Shown: positions 1-11,356, counted from the stretch's first letter. The stretch is 46,572 nt of DNA from Paenarthrobacter ureafaciens (GCF_004028095.1 NZ_SBHM01000008.1:1-46572); one strand, 5' to 3'. Made by a program: numbers and translations. The notes: generated by a model not told the origin, from the letters alone.

Positions 1-1033
1 CGCCGGTGAGAAGGGGTTCGTCCGCGGAGGGTTCGAACTCCGGGTACTCCTCCAGGACCCGCCAGGCTGCCCACTTGGTGGCCTCGCCCTGCGCGTAGAT
101 GGACTCGTGCAGTACGGCGTACAGCGGGTTGCCGGCACGGCTCACAAGCGAACGGACCTGCTCAAGGAACGCTTCTGACAGACGGGGTCCCGTGGCTGTT
201 TCGATGAACGCGTCCTCCAGGAGGTAATGCAGGGCATCTACCCGCGTGTTGCCACCGAGGAATGAGCCCACCATCTGGAACCTTTCCGGGGTGAGCCGCT
301 CGCCGCTGGCCAGATGCTCTGGTTGGTCCGCCAGATGGCGCATGATCCGGGTAATACGCCCGCGGTCTTCGGGGTACCAGGCGAAGTATTCGGCGTTGCG
401 CGCGGCAACGCGACGGAAGGTAGCACGGTACACCCGTTCGGCCGGCCCTTGGAGGGGCGCGAGGCCGCCGGTGATAAGGACTTCACGAAGTCCCTCCGGT
501 GCAAAGGACAGGTAAGTGAGTGCGCAGAATCCGCCGAAGCTTTGGCCCAGCACCGTCCAAGGTTCCGCCCCGAGGATCCGGCGAATCATCTCGGCATCGG
601 CCACGATCGAGTCAGCCCGGAAGTGCGCCAGGTACTCGGCCTGCCGCTCTGCGTCTCCGCGACGTGCCAACGATTGGAATTCAATGGGCGTGGACAGGCC
701 GGTACCGCGCTGGTCCAGCATCAGGATGCGAAAATCCTTGGCCGCAGCCTTCATCCAGCCGGACAGGGAGGTTACCCGGTTGCCGCGTCCGCCCGGTCCA
801 CCCTGAAGGTACAAAAGCCAGGGCAAGCGTGCCGCGTCCTCCGCCGAGTGTTCCGTGGAGGTGTACTCGCGGGCGAAGACCGTGATGGACTCTTCGCCAG
901 GGATTGCCTCGCGGCCGTTATGGCCCGCCCAAGCCTCCACCGGGCCATGGTCAAGGGGCACCGTGAAGAAGTGTTCCACGGTGCGGAGGCCCCGGAACTC
1001 GTGCCTTGCGCGGATGCTGTGCAGTTCAGCCAC
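1..1033 (-). CDS. Prolyl aminopeptidase, peptidase family S33 (3' end outside window)
   Basis: An alpha/beta-hydrolase that by family would cleave N-terminal proline (or another residue) from peptides in the cytoplasm. I translated it by hand from GTG 1033; 344 codons are visible and the C-terminus lies beyond base 1. Visible motifs are the oxyanion-hole segment QGGPGG (about residues 77-82), DQRGTGLST (107-115), typical of prolyl aminopeptidases, and the nucleophile elbow GQSFGG (163-168, Ser165). The catalytic Asp and His should lie in the missing part. The GTG start overlaps the 3' end of the upstream acetyltransferase gene by 8 bp, which suggests translational coupling. The start codon is chosen from that overlap and from where homology begins; no strong ribosome binding site is visible. 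Family assignment is secure, exact substrate is not. Confidence 0.88.
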   Translation of the reverse strand, partial: MAELHSIRARHEFRGLRTVEHFFTVPLDHGPVEAWAGHNGREAIPGEESITVFAREYTSTEHSAEDAARLPWLLYLQGGPGGRGNRVTSLSGWMKAAAKDFRILMLDQRGTGLSTPIEFQSLARRGDAERQAEYLAHFRADSIVADAEMIRRILGAEPWTVLGQSFGGFCALTYLSFAPEGLREVLITGGLAPLQGPAERVYRATFRRVAARNAEYFAWYPEDRGRITRIMRHLADQPEHLASGERLTPERFQMVGSFLGGNTRVDALHYLLEDAFIETATGPRLSEAFLEQVRSLVSRAGNPLYAVLHESIYAQGEATKWAAWRVLEEYPEFEPSADEPLLTG

Positions 1034-1538
1034 GCGCCAACGCCCTGTCCGGCGCCCCGGCTGCCGATCCGAAAGTATGAAGGGCTTCGCCCGTCAGGCG
1101 GAACGTGGACCACTCCTCCATGGGTAGCGCGCCCAGGTTCTTGTAGAACTTGATGGACGGTTCATTCCAGTCCAGGACGCTCCACTCCACGCGTGCGTAT
1201 CCGCGTTCGACGGCGGTAGCGGCCAGGTACTGCAGCAGCGCCTTTCCGTGGCCCTCGCCACGGGCTTCGGGCCGGACATAGAGGTCCTCGAGATAGATGC
1301 CGTGGACGCCCTCCCACGTCGAATAGTTCAAGAACCACAGGGCAAATCCCTGGACCTCGCCGGCCGCGTTCTCTGCCATGTTTGCGAACACCCGGGGGTT
1401 GTCTCCGAAGAGGACCTCGGTGAGTTTTTCGGGCGTGTTCTTGACGGCGTCCGGTTCTTTTTCGTAGATGGCGAGGTCATGGATCATGCCAAGGATCGCG
1501 GGGACATCATCAGCGGTTGCGGGGCGGATTACACTCAT
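1026..1538 (-). CDS. GNAT family N-acetyltransferase (diamine/thialysine acetyltransferase-like)
   Basis: A 170-residue single-domain GNAT enzyme that transfers acetyl from acetyl-CoA to an amine. The N-terminus reads IRPATADDVPAILGMI, and the segment LAIYEKEPDAVKNTPEKL resembles spermidine/spermine (SSAT-like) and thialysine acetyltransferases. The acetyl-CoA pyrophosphate loop RGEGHG is at residues 93-98, followed by the usual helix and by EWSVLDWNEPSIKFYKNLGA, the conserved motif B region. The ATG at 1538 is preceded at 7 nt by TAAGCT, so the mRNA may be leaderless; a separate promoter would uncouple it from the CoA-transferase gene 49 bp upstream. It overlaps the following aminopeptidase gene by 8 bp. 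The substrate is inferred only from subfamily resemblance. Confidence 0.9.
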   Translation of the reverse strand: MSVIRPATADDVPAILGMIHDLAIYEKEPDAVKNTPEKLTEVLFGDNPRVFANMAENAAGEVQGFALWFLNYSTWEGVHGIYLEDLYVRPEARGEGHGKALLQYLAATAVERGYARVEWSVLDWNEPSIKFYKNLGALPMEEWSTFRLTGEALHTFGSAAGAPDRALARG

Positions 1539-1545
1539 GGTTCCG

Positions 1546-1551
1546 AGCTTA
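1546..1551 (-). promoter_or_regulatory. Candidate -10 box of the GNAT gene (leaderless)
   Basis: On the minus strand TAAGCT is followed by 7 nt and then the ATG of the acetyltransferase gene. This TANNNT-N7-ATG layout is that of actinobacterial leaderless promoters. No clear -35 box is visible. The transcription start is inferred. Confidence 0.4.
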
Positions 1552-1587
1552 CTAGCGCCCGGCCCCGGGTGCCTGATGCCGCAAAGC

Positions 1588-2973
1588 TCAGGCCTTGCCC
1601 CACAAGAGCTGTGACGAGCCATAGGCCACAGGCGCGCGGGTGTAACTGACAGGAACACCGTCGGCCAGCAGCGGCGGACCGACGAACCGGAGATGGCCGT
1701 GGACGCTCTCCATCCCGTGGTATCCAGGTTCCGGCAGTGGCTCCGGCAGTGACGCCGGCTCGTGGCCGGGAACCTGGGCCGGAAGGAGTCCGGCCCCGAA
1801 AAGCTCCTCAGCGGTGCGGACCAGCGACATCGTGGCCACACCGCCCCGGCCCGTGCGGGTCCGTTCGGCAAGCAATCCCAGAATGGCCGCTGCCAGGCCG
1901 TAGCCCGTTGCGTGGTCCAACGCCTGGACCGGAAGCGCACCCGGCCGCCATCCGGCGTCGCCGTCGCTTCCGTAGTCAGCAGCGATGCCACAGGCGGCTT
2001 GGACAATACTGTCGAAACCCCGGCGCTCCTGCCACGGACCGGCACCCCAGGCGTTAAGCGTCGCCACCACCAGTCCACCATTGTCCCGTGCCAGATCACC
2101 CGTTCCCAGTCCGAAGCGCTCCAGGCTTCCGGATCGGTAGCCTGTGACCACGACGTCGGCCCGTGCCACCACAGCGCGCACCTCGTCCAGAACCGAAGGC
2201 ACCGAGAAGTCCGCCACGACGCTTCGTTTGTCGAATCCGCAATCGAGGAACGCATCGGGAAGTTCGGGAAGTCCGGGCGGGTCGATCCGGAGGACGTCCG
2301 CCCCCAGCGCGGCGAGGAGCCGGGTGGCCGTTGGTCCCGCTATGACCCGTGTCAGGTCGAGGACCCTCAAGCCCTTCAACGGACGGGCGGCATCGCCCCC
2401 CGGCACCCAGCGGCGTTCCCCTGATGATCCCCCGGACTCCCTCAGCGCGATCCAGGGACCGCGGCTTGCCGCCTGGTGCATGGGGGAGCGGGTCCATTCC
2501 GCTCGGGTTCGAACAGCCGCGGCAACGCCGCCTTTGGCGGTAATCACTGATTCCGCTTCCGACGCTGTCAGCTCCCTCAAGGCGGGGCCGACGTCGGCGG
2601 TTGAGGAAACGCAAAGGGCCTGCAAAAGCCTGGCCGCGTGGTGCGGATAGTTGGCATGCAACCTGACCCAACCGTCCGACGTCGGACGGAAGCCGGAGAG
2701 GGGCGCGAAACCTTCCGGCTGCTTTCCGGCGATCCGCAAGTGCCGCAGCGAGTCAAAGGCGGCTGCGGTCCCCGCTGACGGGACCGAATAGGCCGACGTG
2801 CCTGTCAAGGCGTTGAGGGCGGTCGCCGCAGCCTGGACCGACCCAATGGCGAGGCCCTCCACATCCAAGGGCCCGCGCCACCACAGGCGCGGCCCGGACC
2901 ATTCCGCAACAGGCACGTCCTTGACGGCCTCCAGTGTACGGAGGCTGTCGGCCAGATTGGGAACAGGATGCAT
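1588..2973 (-). CDS. CaiB/BaiF (family III) CoA-transferase with permuted domain order
   Basis: A 461-residue protein predicted to move CoA between carboxylic acids. The usual N-terminal signature of the family, PLKGLRVLDLTRVIAGP with ALGADVLRID, starts only at residue 198. The catalytic aspartate region (ALDHATGYGL, Asp353, then TRTGRGG) follows. Residues 30-175 (for example TSDGWVRLHANYPHH and GGVAAAVRTRAEW) look like the small domain that normally follows the Rossmann part. The domain order therefore seems swapped compared with formyl-CoA transferase. The gene starts 23 bp after the stop of the helicase gene and is probably cotranscribed with it. Family assignment is firm; acyl substrate and pathway are unknown. 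It ends 49 bp before the GNAT start. Confidence 0.88.
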   Translation of the reverse strand: MHPVPNLADSLRTLEAVKDVPVAEWSGPRLWWRGPLDVEGLAIGSVQAAATALNALTGTSAYSVPSAGTAAAFDSLRHLRIAGKQPEGFAPLSGFRPTSDGWVRLHANYPHHAARLLQALCVSSTADVGPALRELTASEAESVITAKGGVAAAVRTRAEWTRSPMHQAASRGPWIALRESGGSSGERRWVPGGDAARPLKGLRVLDLTRVIAGPTATRLLAALGADVLRIDPPGLPELPDAFLDCGFDKRSVVADFSVPSVLDEVRAVVARADVVVTGYRSGSLERFGLGTGDLARDNGGLVVATLNAWGAGPWQERRGFDSIVQAACGIAADYGSDGDAGWRPGALPVQALDHATGYGLAAAILGLLAERTRTGRGGVATMSLVRTAEELFGAGLLPAQVPGHEPASLPEPLPEPGYHGMESVHGHLRFVGPPLLADGVPVSYTRAPVAYGSSQLLWGKA

Positions 2974-2996
2974 TCGCGCCTCTTCGCTATGACCCG

Positions 2997-5531
2997 CTAC
3001 AAGCGGCCGGCGTCGGTCACGCGGACCACGGCGGTTCCCGTTTCATCGGAGGCCTGGAGGTCGACTTCCGCCGAGATACCCCAGTCGTGGTTGCGGGCGG
3101 GGTCGTCAAAGATTTGGCGGACGAGCCACTTCCCGGGTTCCTCGGTGATGATCAGCAACCCGGGTCCGCGGGCATCGGGACCTGTTCCAATGTCGTCGTG
3201 TTCGTCGAAGTAGTCGTCCAGGACTTCTTCCCAGCGATCGCCGTCCCAACCGCCCTCGCCGTCGAGTTCGCCCAAGGCGGCCGAGTCTTCGTCAGCAAAC
3301 AGCTCCACCCTGCGGAACATCTCGTTGCGCACCATCACCCGGAATGCCCTGGCGTTGGATGTCAACGACGGCGGAGGCGGCGGGGGAGCATCATGCGGCG
3401 TCGGAGCCAGCCCGGCAGTCAGTTCCTCCCATTCGTCAAGGAGGCTCGAGTCCACCTGGCGGACCAGTTCCCCCAACCATGCGATGAGGTCTTCGAGGTC
3501 CTCCCGCAGCACGTCCTGGGGTACGGTCTGCCGCAGGGCCCGGAAGCCGTCGGCGAGGTAGCGCAGGACGATCCCTTCGGAACGTGCCAGGCCATAGAAC
3601 TGGACGAACTCGCCGAAATTCATGGCGCGCTCGTACATATCGCGAATGACCGACTTGGGCGCCAACTCGAAGTCACCCACCCACGGTGCCGCCTTGCGGT
3701 AGACCTCAAAGGCCTCGCCCAGAATTCCGGCAAGGGGCATCGGGTACGTGACTTCCTCCAGCATGGCCATGCGTTGGTCGTACTCGATGCCATCCGCCTT
3801 CATGGCTGCGACGGCCTCGCCGCGGGCCTTCTTCTGCTGGGCAGAAAGGATCTGGCGCGGCTTCTCAAGCGTGGCCTCGATGACCGAGACGACGTCCAAG
3901 GCGTACGACGGCGACTCCGGATCGAGCAGCTCCAAGGCAGCCAGCGCGAAGGGGGAGAGAGGCTGGTTGAGGGCAAAGTTGGGCTGCAGATGGACCGTCA
4001 GCCGCACGGAACGGCCCTCAGCGTCCTGTTCCCCGGGAGGAACGCGCTCAACGACACCTGCCGCCAGCAGTTCGCGGTAGATACCCAAAGCCTTCTTCAT
4101 GAGCTTGAGCTGGGATGCCCTGGTTTCGTGGTTCTCCGTCAGCAACCGGCGCGTCGCCAGGAAGGGGTCGCCCGGCCGTTCCAGCAGGTTCAACAGCATT
4201 GCGTGGGTGACCGTAAAGCTCGAGCTCAGCGGTTCCGGCGTCGATTCCACCAGTTTGTTGAATGTCGGTTCCCCCCAGGAGACAAAACCTTCAGGCGGCT
4301 TCTTCTTCACCACTTGGCGGAGCTTCTTCTGGTCGTTGCCGAACTTCGCGGTCGCCTTGGCCATGGCCTTTGTGTTCTCGACAACGTGTTCCGGAGCCTG
4401 CACCACCACTGTCCCGGCGGTGTCGTACCCGGCCCGGCCCGCACGGCCGGCAATCTGGTGGAACTCGCGGGAGTTAAGCAGCCTGGTGCGAACGCCGTCG
4501 TACTTGCTCAAAGCGGTGAGCAGCACCGTGCGGATAGGGACGTTGATACCGACGCCCAGGGTGTCCGTGCCGCAGATGACTTTCAAGAGTCCGGCCTGGG
4601 CCAACTGCTCCACGAGCCGGCGGTACTTGGGCAGCATTCCCGCGTGGTGCACCCCGATTCCGTGGCGGACAAGGCGGTTCAAGGTCTTCCCGAAGCCGGC
4701 CGCGAACCGGAAGTTCGCGATCAGCTCGGCGATGCGGTCCTTTTCTTCGCGGCTGCACATGTTGATGCTCATCAGGTTCTGCGCGCGCTCGATCGCTTCC
4801 GCCTGGCTGAAGTGGACCACATAGACCGGGACCTGTTTGGTGGAGAGCAACTCCTCCAAGGTCTCGTGGACGGGGGTGACGTGGTAGTAGTAATGCAGCG
4901 GGATGGGCCGCTCCGCCGAGCTCACGGTGGTTGTGGGCCGCCCGGTCAACTCCGTCAGGCCGCGCTCGAACCGGGTGACGTCGCCCAAGGTGGCGGACAT
5001 CAGCAGGAACTGTGCCTGCGGCAGTTCCAGCAGCGGCACCTGCCACGCCCAGCCGCGTTGCGGGTCGGAGTAGAAGTGGAACTCGTCCATCACCACTGAG
5101 CCAAGTTCCGCAGCCGCCCCCTCGCGCAGCGCGGTGTTGGCCAGGATTTCGGCCGTGCAGCAAATGATGGGGGCGTCCTGGTTGACCCCGGAATCGCCGG
5201 TGATCATGCCGACGTTCTCCGCGCCGAAAATCTCGCAGAGGGCAAAGAATTTCTCGGAGACAAGCGCTTTGATGGGAGCGGTGTAGTAGCTTCGTTGGCC
5301 CCGGGCCATGGCCTCGAAGTGGGCCGCGATCGCCACCAGCGACTTTCCTGAACCCGTGGGCGTCGCCAGGATGACGTTGTTGCCTGCGGCGAGTTCCATG
5401 ATGGCCTCGTCCTGAGCGGGATAGAGCTGCAACCCGCGGCTCTCCGTCCATTCGACAAACCGCGTGTAGATCTCGTCAGGGTCGAGGGGCCCGGCGCCGG
5501 TGGAAGCTGGAAGCTGCTCTGGAAGTTTCAT
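2997..5531 (-). CDS. DEAD/DEAH-box helicase with DUF3516 C-terminus
   Basis: An 844-residue superfamily 2 helicase of the Ski2-like group found in actinobacteria, presumably an ATP-dependent RNA or DNA helicase in the cytoplasm. Motif I (TGSGKS) is at residues 59-64, motif II DEFH at 149-152, motif III MSAT at 178-181, and motif VI QIAGRAGRAGYD follows GTDTLGVGINVPIRTVL. The C-terminal part (about 400-844) matches the DUF3516 region; it includes a proline run APPPPPP and ends in an acidic stretch (DDYFDEHDD) plus a short beta-rich tail. It is divergent from tam with 83 bp between starts. The ATG lies 8 nt downstream of TAAGCT, so it may be leaderless, although GGAAA could also serve as a weak ribosome binding site. 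The cellular role is not known from sequence. Confidence 0.92.
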   Translation of the reverse strand: MKLPEQLPASTGAGPLDPDEIYTRFVEWTESRGLQLYPAQDEAIMELAAGNNVILATPTGSGKSLVAIAAHFEAMARGQRSYYTAPIKALVSEKFFALCEIFGAENVGMITGDSGVNQDAPIICCTAEILANTALREGAAAELGSVVMDEFHFYSDPQRGWAWQVPLLELPQAQFLLMSATLGDVTRFERGLTELTGRPTTTVSSAERPIPLHYYYHVTPVHETLEELLSTKQVPVYVVHFSQAEAIERAQNLMSINMCSREEKDRIAELIANFRFAAGFGKTLNRLVRHGIGVHHAGMLPKYRRLVEQLAQAGLLKVICGTDTLGVGINVPIRTVLLTALSKYDGVRTRLLNSREFHQIAGRAGRAGYDTAGTVVVQAPEHVVENTKAMAKATAKFGNDQKKLRQVVKKKPPEGFVSWGEPTFNKLVESTPEPLSSSFTVTHAMLLNLLERPGDPFLATRRLLTENHETRASQLKLMKKALGIYRELLAAGVVERVPPGEQDAEGRSVRLTVHLQPNFALNQPLSPFALAALELLDPESPSYALDVVSVIEATLEKPRQILSAQQKKARGEAVAAMKADGIEYDQRMAMLEEVTYPMPLAGILGEAFEVYRKAAPWVGDFELAPKSVIRDMYERAMNFGEFVQFYGLARSEGIVLRYLADGFRALRQTVPQDVLREDLEDLIAWLGELVRQVDSSLLDEWEELTAGLAPTPHDAPPPPPPSLTSNARAFRVMVRNEMFRRVELFADEDSAALGELDGEGGWDGDRWEEVLDDYFDEHDDIGTGPDARGPGLLIITEEPGKWLVRQIFDDPARNHDWGISAEVDLQASDETGTAVVRVTDAGRL

Positions 5532-5539
5532 TGGTTTCC

Positions 5540-5545
5540 AGCTTA
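5540..5545 (-). promoter_or_regulatory. Candidate -10 box of the DUF3516 helicase gene
   Basis: Minus-strand TAAGCT lies 8 nt before the helicase ATG, inside the 83-bp divergent intergenic region shared with tam. It fits a leaderless TANNNT promoter, one base longer than the others in this window. Confidence 0.35.
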
Positions 5546-5614
5546 GTGCCCGGACGCACTAGGCTCGCTCAGGTCAGCAGTACCTGGTCCGGAGCTTGCC
5601 TGAAGGGTTGTCGA

Positions 5615-6388
5615 ATGAAGTGGGATCCCAGTAGATACGTCCAGTTCGGTGACCATCGTGACCGTCCCTTCCATGACCTCGTTGCCCGGATCCGGGCCGA
5701 TGACCCCACCCGGGTGGTGGACCTTGGATGCGGGCCCGGCAACCTTACCGCCACCTTGGGAAGGCGTTGGCCGGAAGCACGGGTGACGGGGATCGATTCG
5801 TCTGCCGAAATGCTGTCCAAAGCTGCCGCGCTGGCCGAGCCCGGCCGCCTCGGCTTCCAGCACGGCGATATTGCCGATTGGCAGCCGGAGCCGGACGTGG
5901 ACGTCGTCGTCACCAATGCAGCACTCCAATGGGTCCCCGGCCATCAGGAAATGCTGGCTTCCTGGTTGCGCGCTTTGCAGCCAGGGGCCTGGTTTGCCTT
6001 GCAGGTCCCCGGCAATTTCACCTCGCCGTCTCACACCCTGATGCGTGAACTCGCCGACTCGCCCGCCTGGGCGCCGCGCCTGGCCGGGGTACTGCGGCAC
6101 GACGCCGTCGGCAGCCCTGCTGACTACCTGAACATCATGCTCGACGCCGGTTTCACGGCTGACGCTTGGGAAACGACCTACCTGCAGGTGCTCCCGGGCG
6201 GGGACCCTGTCCTTGATTGGGTGCGGGGCACTGGACTCCGGCCGGTACTGGCAGCCCTGTCTCCGGCCGAGGGAGCCGAATTCGAGCACGAATACGCCGC
6301 TATGCTGCGTCAGGCCTACCCTCCATCGAAGCATGGCACCGTGTTTCCGTTCAGGCGGATCTTCGCCGTGGCACAGAGGAATCCGTGA
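5615..6388 (+). CDS. tam: Trans-aconitate 2-methyltransferase
   Basis: A 257-residue class I SAM-dependent methyltransferase that by family methylates trans-aconitate, a spontaneous by-product that inhibits aconitase. The N-terminal MKWDPSRYVQFGDHRDRPFHDL is diagnostic of Tam. The SAM-binding motif VVDLGCGPGN is at residues 34-43, with the acidic ribose-binding GIDSS after the next strand, and NAALQWVPGH is also typical. The reading frame is open further upstream, but I chose ATG 5615 because homology begins exactly there. It is divergently oriented to the helicase gene. A GntR regulator gene follows 142 bp downstream with its own promoter. Confidence 0.92.
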   Translation: MKWDPSRYVQFGDHRDRPFHDLVARIRADDPTRVVDLGCGPGNLTATLGRRWPEARVTGIDSSAEMLSKAAALAEPGRLGFQHGDIADWQPEPDVDVVVTNAALQWVPGHQEMLASWLRALQPGAWFALQVPGNFTSPSHTLMRELADSPAWAPRLAGVLRHDAVGSPADYLNIMLDAGFTADAWETTYLQVLPGGDPVLDWVRGTGLRPVLAALSPAEGAEFEHEYAAMLRQAYPPSKHGTVFPFRRIFAVAQRNP

Positions 6389-6429
6389 CAGGCAACAGCG
6401 CCGTACGCTTTCCCGCGAGCCGTCACAGC

Positions 6430-6458
6430 TTGTCCCGGCACTTCGACGCTGGTCTAAT
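6430..6458 (+). promoter_or_regulatory. Candidate promoter of the small GntR gene
   Basis: TTGTCC (6430-6435), a 17-bp spacer, then TCTAAT (6453-6458): a near-consensus SigA-type promoter between tam and the GntR gene. Transcription would start near 6465, giving a leader of about 65 nt. Confidence 0.5.
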
Positions 6459-6530
6459 TTTCGGCATGGACCAAGGACGTTTCGCTGATCAAGGCACCGC
6501 CGCCCAGGTGCCGCCCTGCCGGTGCCCGCA

Positions 6531-6911
6531 ATGACCGGCAACGGTGAGTTTCCTGGAAACTGGCGTCCGAACACCAACAGCGGGGTTGCCCTGTTCGAGC
6601 AGTTGAGGCTGCGGATCATCGAACTGGCCGACTCCGGCGTCCTGGCCGTGGGTGCCAAGCTTCCCCCGGTGCGGAACCTTGCCGGGGTCCTTGATGTTGC
6701 GCCCCACACTGTTGCCCGGGCCTACAAGGAACTCGAAGCCGCCGGCGTCGTTGCCACCAGGGGCCGCAATGGGACCGTGATCTGCGCCCGCGACGACCGG
6801 TGGGGCGCTTTGGCCGAAGTCGCCGCCCAATATGCGGCAGCCGCGAAGGCCCAGGGGGCATCGTTCGCGGAGGCGGTGCAGCTTCTGGCCGCAGCCTATG
6901 ATGCCGACTGA
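6531..6911 (+). CDS. Small GntR-family (YtrA/YhcF-like) transcriptional regulator
   Basis: A 126-residue regulator. Residues about 16-85 form a winged helix-turn-helix: ALFEQLRLRIIELADSGVLAVGAKLPPVRNLAGVLDVAPHTVARAYKELEAAGVV is split here only by description and matches GntR family architecture. The C-terminal 35 residues form a short Ala-rich helical tail (EVAAQYAAAAKAQGASF), so there is no full effector domain, as in the YtrA/YhcF subfamily that often controls ABC transporters. ATG 6531 is used; an in-frame GTG at 6522 is an alternative and neither has a strong ribosome binding site. No transporter gene adjoins it, so the target is unknown. Confidence 0.85.
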   Translation: MTGNGEFPGNWRPNTNSGVALFEQLRLRIIELADSGVLAVGAKLPPVRNLAGVLDVAPHTVARAYKELEAAGVVATRGRNGTVICARDDRWGALAEVAAQYAAAAKAQGASFAEAVQLLAAAYDAD

Positions 6912-6947
6912 TACCGCCGGGTAGGGTGTGAGCAACGACATGGAAAT

Positions 6948-6963
6948 TCGAAGACGTTTTCGA
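6948..6963. promoter_or_regulatory. Candidate LexA (SOS) box of uvrA
   Basis: TCGAAGACGTTTTCGA is a 16-bp imperfect palindrome with perfect TCGAA/TTCGA arms and an ACGT core. It matches the actinobacterial LexA consensus TCGAAC-N4-GTTCGA except for the two inner arm bases. It ends 2 bp before the uvrA -10 box, where LexA binding would block RNA polymerase. uvrA belongs to the SOS regulon in related bacteria. Confidence 0.6.
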
Positions 6964-6964
6964 C

Positions 6965-6970
6965 TAGCAT
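6965..6970 (+). promoter_or_regulatory. Candidate -10 box of uvrA (leaderless)
   Basis: TAGCAT followed by 6 nt and then the GTG start codon of uvrA. No Shine-Dalgarno sequence precedes the GTG, so a leaderless transcript is the simplest reading. Confidence 0.5.
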
Positions 6971-6976
6971 TGTTGG

Positions 6977-9904
<2,928 letters not shown>

Positions 9905-9932
9905 CGGCCCTTTACTGCGGTCGAAGTATTCC

Positions 9933-9967
9933 CGTAGCGGCATGCGAGTTTCAGGCATGCCGCTACG
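9933..9967. terminator. 13-bp perfect hairpin after uvrA
   Basis: Arms 9933-9945 and 9955-9967 (CGTAGCGGCATGC and its complement) are perfectly paired around a 9-nt loop. There is no T-tract on either side. It may be a terminator of the T-less type common in high-GC actinobacteria, or an mRNA 3'-end stabiliser. It ends on the first base of an in-frame GTG of the next gene, which argues for the later GTG start at 9985. Confidence 0.5.
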
Positions 9968-9984
9968 TGTGGGAAACTAAGCCG

Positions 9985-10701
9985 GTGACTCATACAAAGG
10001 TGCCCGTAATTTTCGATCTGGACGGCACCCTTGTCGATCCAGCAGGCGGTATCACGGGAGGCATCTCGACTGCCCTGCGGGAAATGGGACTACCGGTTCC
10101 GGACCAGGCCGTGCTGAATTCGATGGTCGGACCCAAGCTCAGCGACGCGTTGCTGAATCTTGCGCAGGTGCCCGCGGCCCTGGTGGATGAGACCATCCAC
10201 CGCTACCGGAGCCATTACCGGGAAGCCGGAATTGCCCAGAGCAAGCTCTACCCCGGCATCTTCGATCTCTTGGAGTTCTACGCCGAGTCGGGCCGGCCTA
10301 CCGCTGTGGCAACACAGAAACCGCAAGGGATTGCGCGGCTGGTTCTTGAGCACCACAACATCGCAGACTTCTTCGTTGCCATTCACGGAGCTCCGGACGA
10401 CGAATCACTCGGTACGAATGCCGCCCCCGGCAAGGTTGGCATCGTTGGGGCCGCGTTGGCCTCACTGCACAGCCAGCCGGCGGTCATGGTCGGCGACAGG
10501 CACCAGGATGTCGCCGGGGCCATGGCGAACGGCCTGGACTGCATTGGTGTCAGGTGGGGATTCGCTCCCGACGGCGAACTTGAGGAAGCCGGGGCTGTGG
10601 CCGTGGTAGCCACGACGCTGGAACTGCGAAGCAAAATTGAAGAACTTGATGCTGTCCGAGCGGCGGCCCTGAGCGAGGTACATAACGATGGCAGTATTTG
10701 A
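9985..10701 (+). CDS. HAD-superfamily phosphatase (phosphoglycolate phosphatase-like)
   Basis: A 238-residue HAD hydrolase, presumably a phosphatase for a small phosphorylated metabolite. Motif I FDLDGTLVDP is at residues 10-19 with nucleophile Asp11 and acid/base Asp13. Motif II is the T in VATQKP, the motif III lysine lies in the NAAPGKVGIV region, and motif IV is MVGDRHQDVAGA. The cap domain between motifs I and II is helical, as in Gph/PGP-like enzymes. GTG 9985 is preferred to GTG 9967 because a hairpin ends at 9967 and homology begins at KVPVIFDLDG. It overlaps the acyltransferase gene by 14 bp, so the two are likely cotranscribed and coupled. Substrate cannot be told. Confidence 0.87.
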   Translation: MTHTKVPVIFDLDGTLVDPAGGITGGISTALREMGLPVPDQAVLNSMVGPKLSDALLNLAQVPAALVDETIHRYRSHYREAGIAQSKLYPGIFDLLEFYAESGRPTAVATQKPQGIARLVLEHHNIADFFVAIHGAPDDESLGTNAAPGKVGIVGAALASLHSQPAVMVGDRHQDVAGAMANGLDCIGVRWGFAPDGELEEAGAVAVVATTLELRSKIEELDAVRAAALSEVHNDGSI

Positions 10702-11356
10702 TGCGATCCGGTGGACTACCCGTGGACTGATTTCCACCACGTGCCGGCCAACGGTCATCGGCCTTGAGAATGTGCCCAAAGAAGGCCCCTTCATCGTCGC
10801 ACCCAACCATCTTTCCTTCCTGGACAGCGTCATTGTCCAGGCGCTCATGCCTCGGCCGGTAGCTTTCTTCGCCAAAGCCGAATACTTCACCACCAAGGGC
10901 GTCAAGGGCGCCGTCATGAAGTCCTTCTTCGAAGCTGTGGGTTCCATCCCCGTCGAACGCGGCGAACAGGCAGCCAGCGTCCAGGCGTTGAAGACCCTGC
11001 TGGATATCCTCGAGGATGGCAAGGGCATTGGCATCTACCCTGAGGGAACCCGATCCCGGGACGGGATCCTGTACCGCGGACGGACCGGAGTGGGCTGGTT
11101 GGCGTTGACCACTGGCGCACCTGTCATTCCGGTGGGACTCATCGGCACTGAGAAGCTGCAGCCGGCAGGCAGGAACGCTGTGCGCCCCCAGCACTTCACC
11201 ATGAAGGTGGGCGAACCGCTGTACTTCGAAAAGACCGGCCCTGACCATTCACTGCCGGCCCGGCGCGAAGTTACTGACCGCATCATGGATGCCATTGCGG
11301 CGCTCAGCGGGCAGGAGCGCTCCACCAGCTATAACCAGAGCAAGGCGGTGGAGTAG
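10688..11356 (+). CDS. 1-acyl-sn-glycerol-3-phosphate acyltransferase family protein
   Basis: A 222-residue PlsC-family enzyme that would esterify the sn-2 position of lysophosphatidic acid, giving phosphatidic acid at the membrane. The catalytic NHxxxxD motif is NHLSFLD at residues 40-46. The substrate phosphate-binding motif is EGTRSRDG at about residue 119, and the later GAPVIPVGLIG is block IV. The N-terminal segment is short, without an obvious transmembrane helix. It overlaps the HAD phosphatase gene by 14 bp, which suggests a shared mRNA. Several paralogues usually exist in actinobacteria, so this may not be the main PlsC; no symbol is given. Confidence 0.9.
   Translation: MAVFDAIRWTTRGLISTTCRPTVIGLENVPKEGPFIVAPNHLSFLDSVIVQALMPRPVAFFAKAEYFTTKGVKGAVMKSFFEAVGSIPVERGEQAASVQALKTLLDILEDGKGIGIYPEGTRSRDGILYRGRTGVGWLALTTGAPVIPVGLIGTEKLQPAGRNAVRPQHFTMKVGEPLYFEKTGPDHSLPARREVTDRIMDAIAALSGQERSTSYNQSKAVE

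Noticed and set aside
1026..2255. Single 409-residue protein including the GNAT domain
   Set aside because: The part upstream of residue 240 is out-of-frame translation of the CoA-transferase gene; the real GNAT start is ATG 1538.
2934..5099. Long plus-strand frame of 721 codons opposite the helicase gene
   Set aside because: It is the antisense shadow of the helicase, whose motifs are complete on the minus strand.
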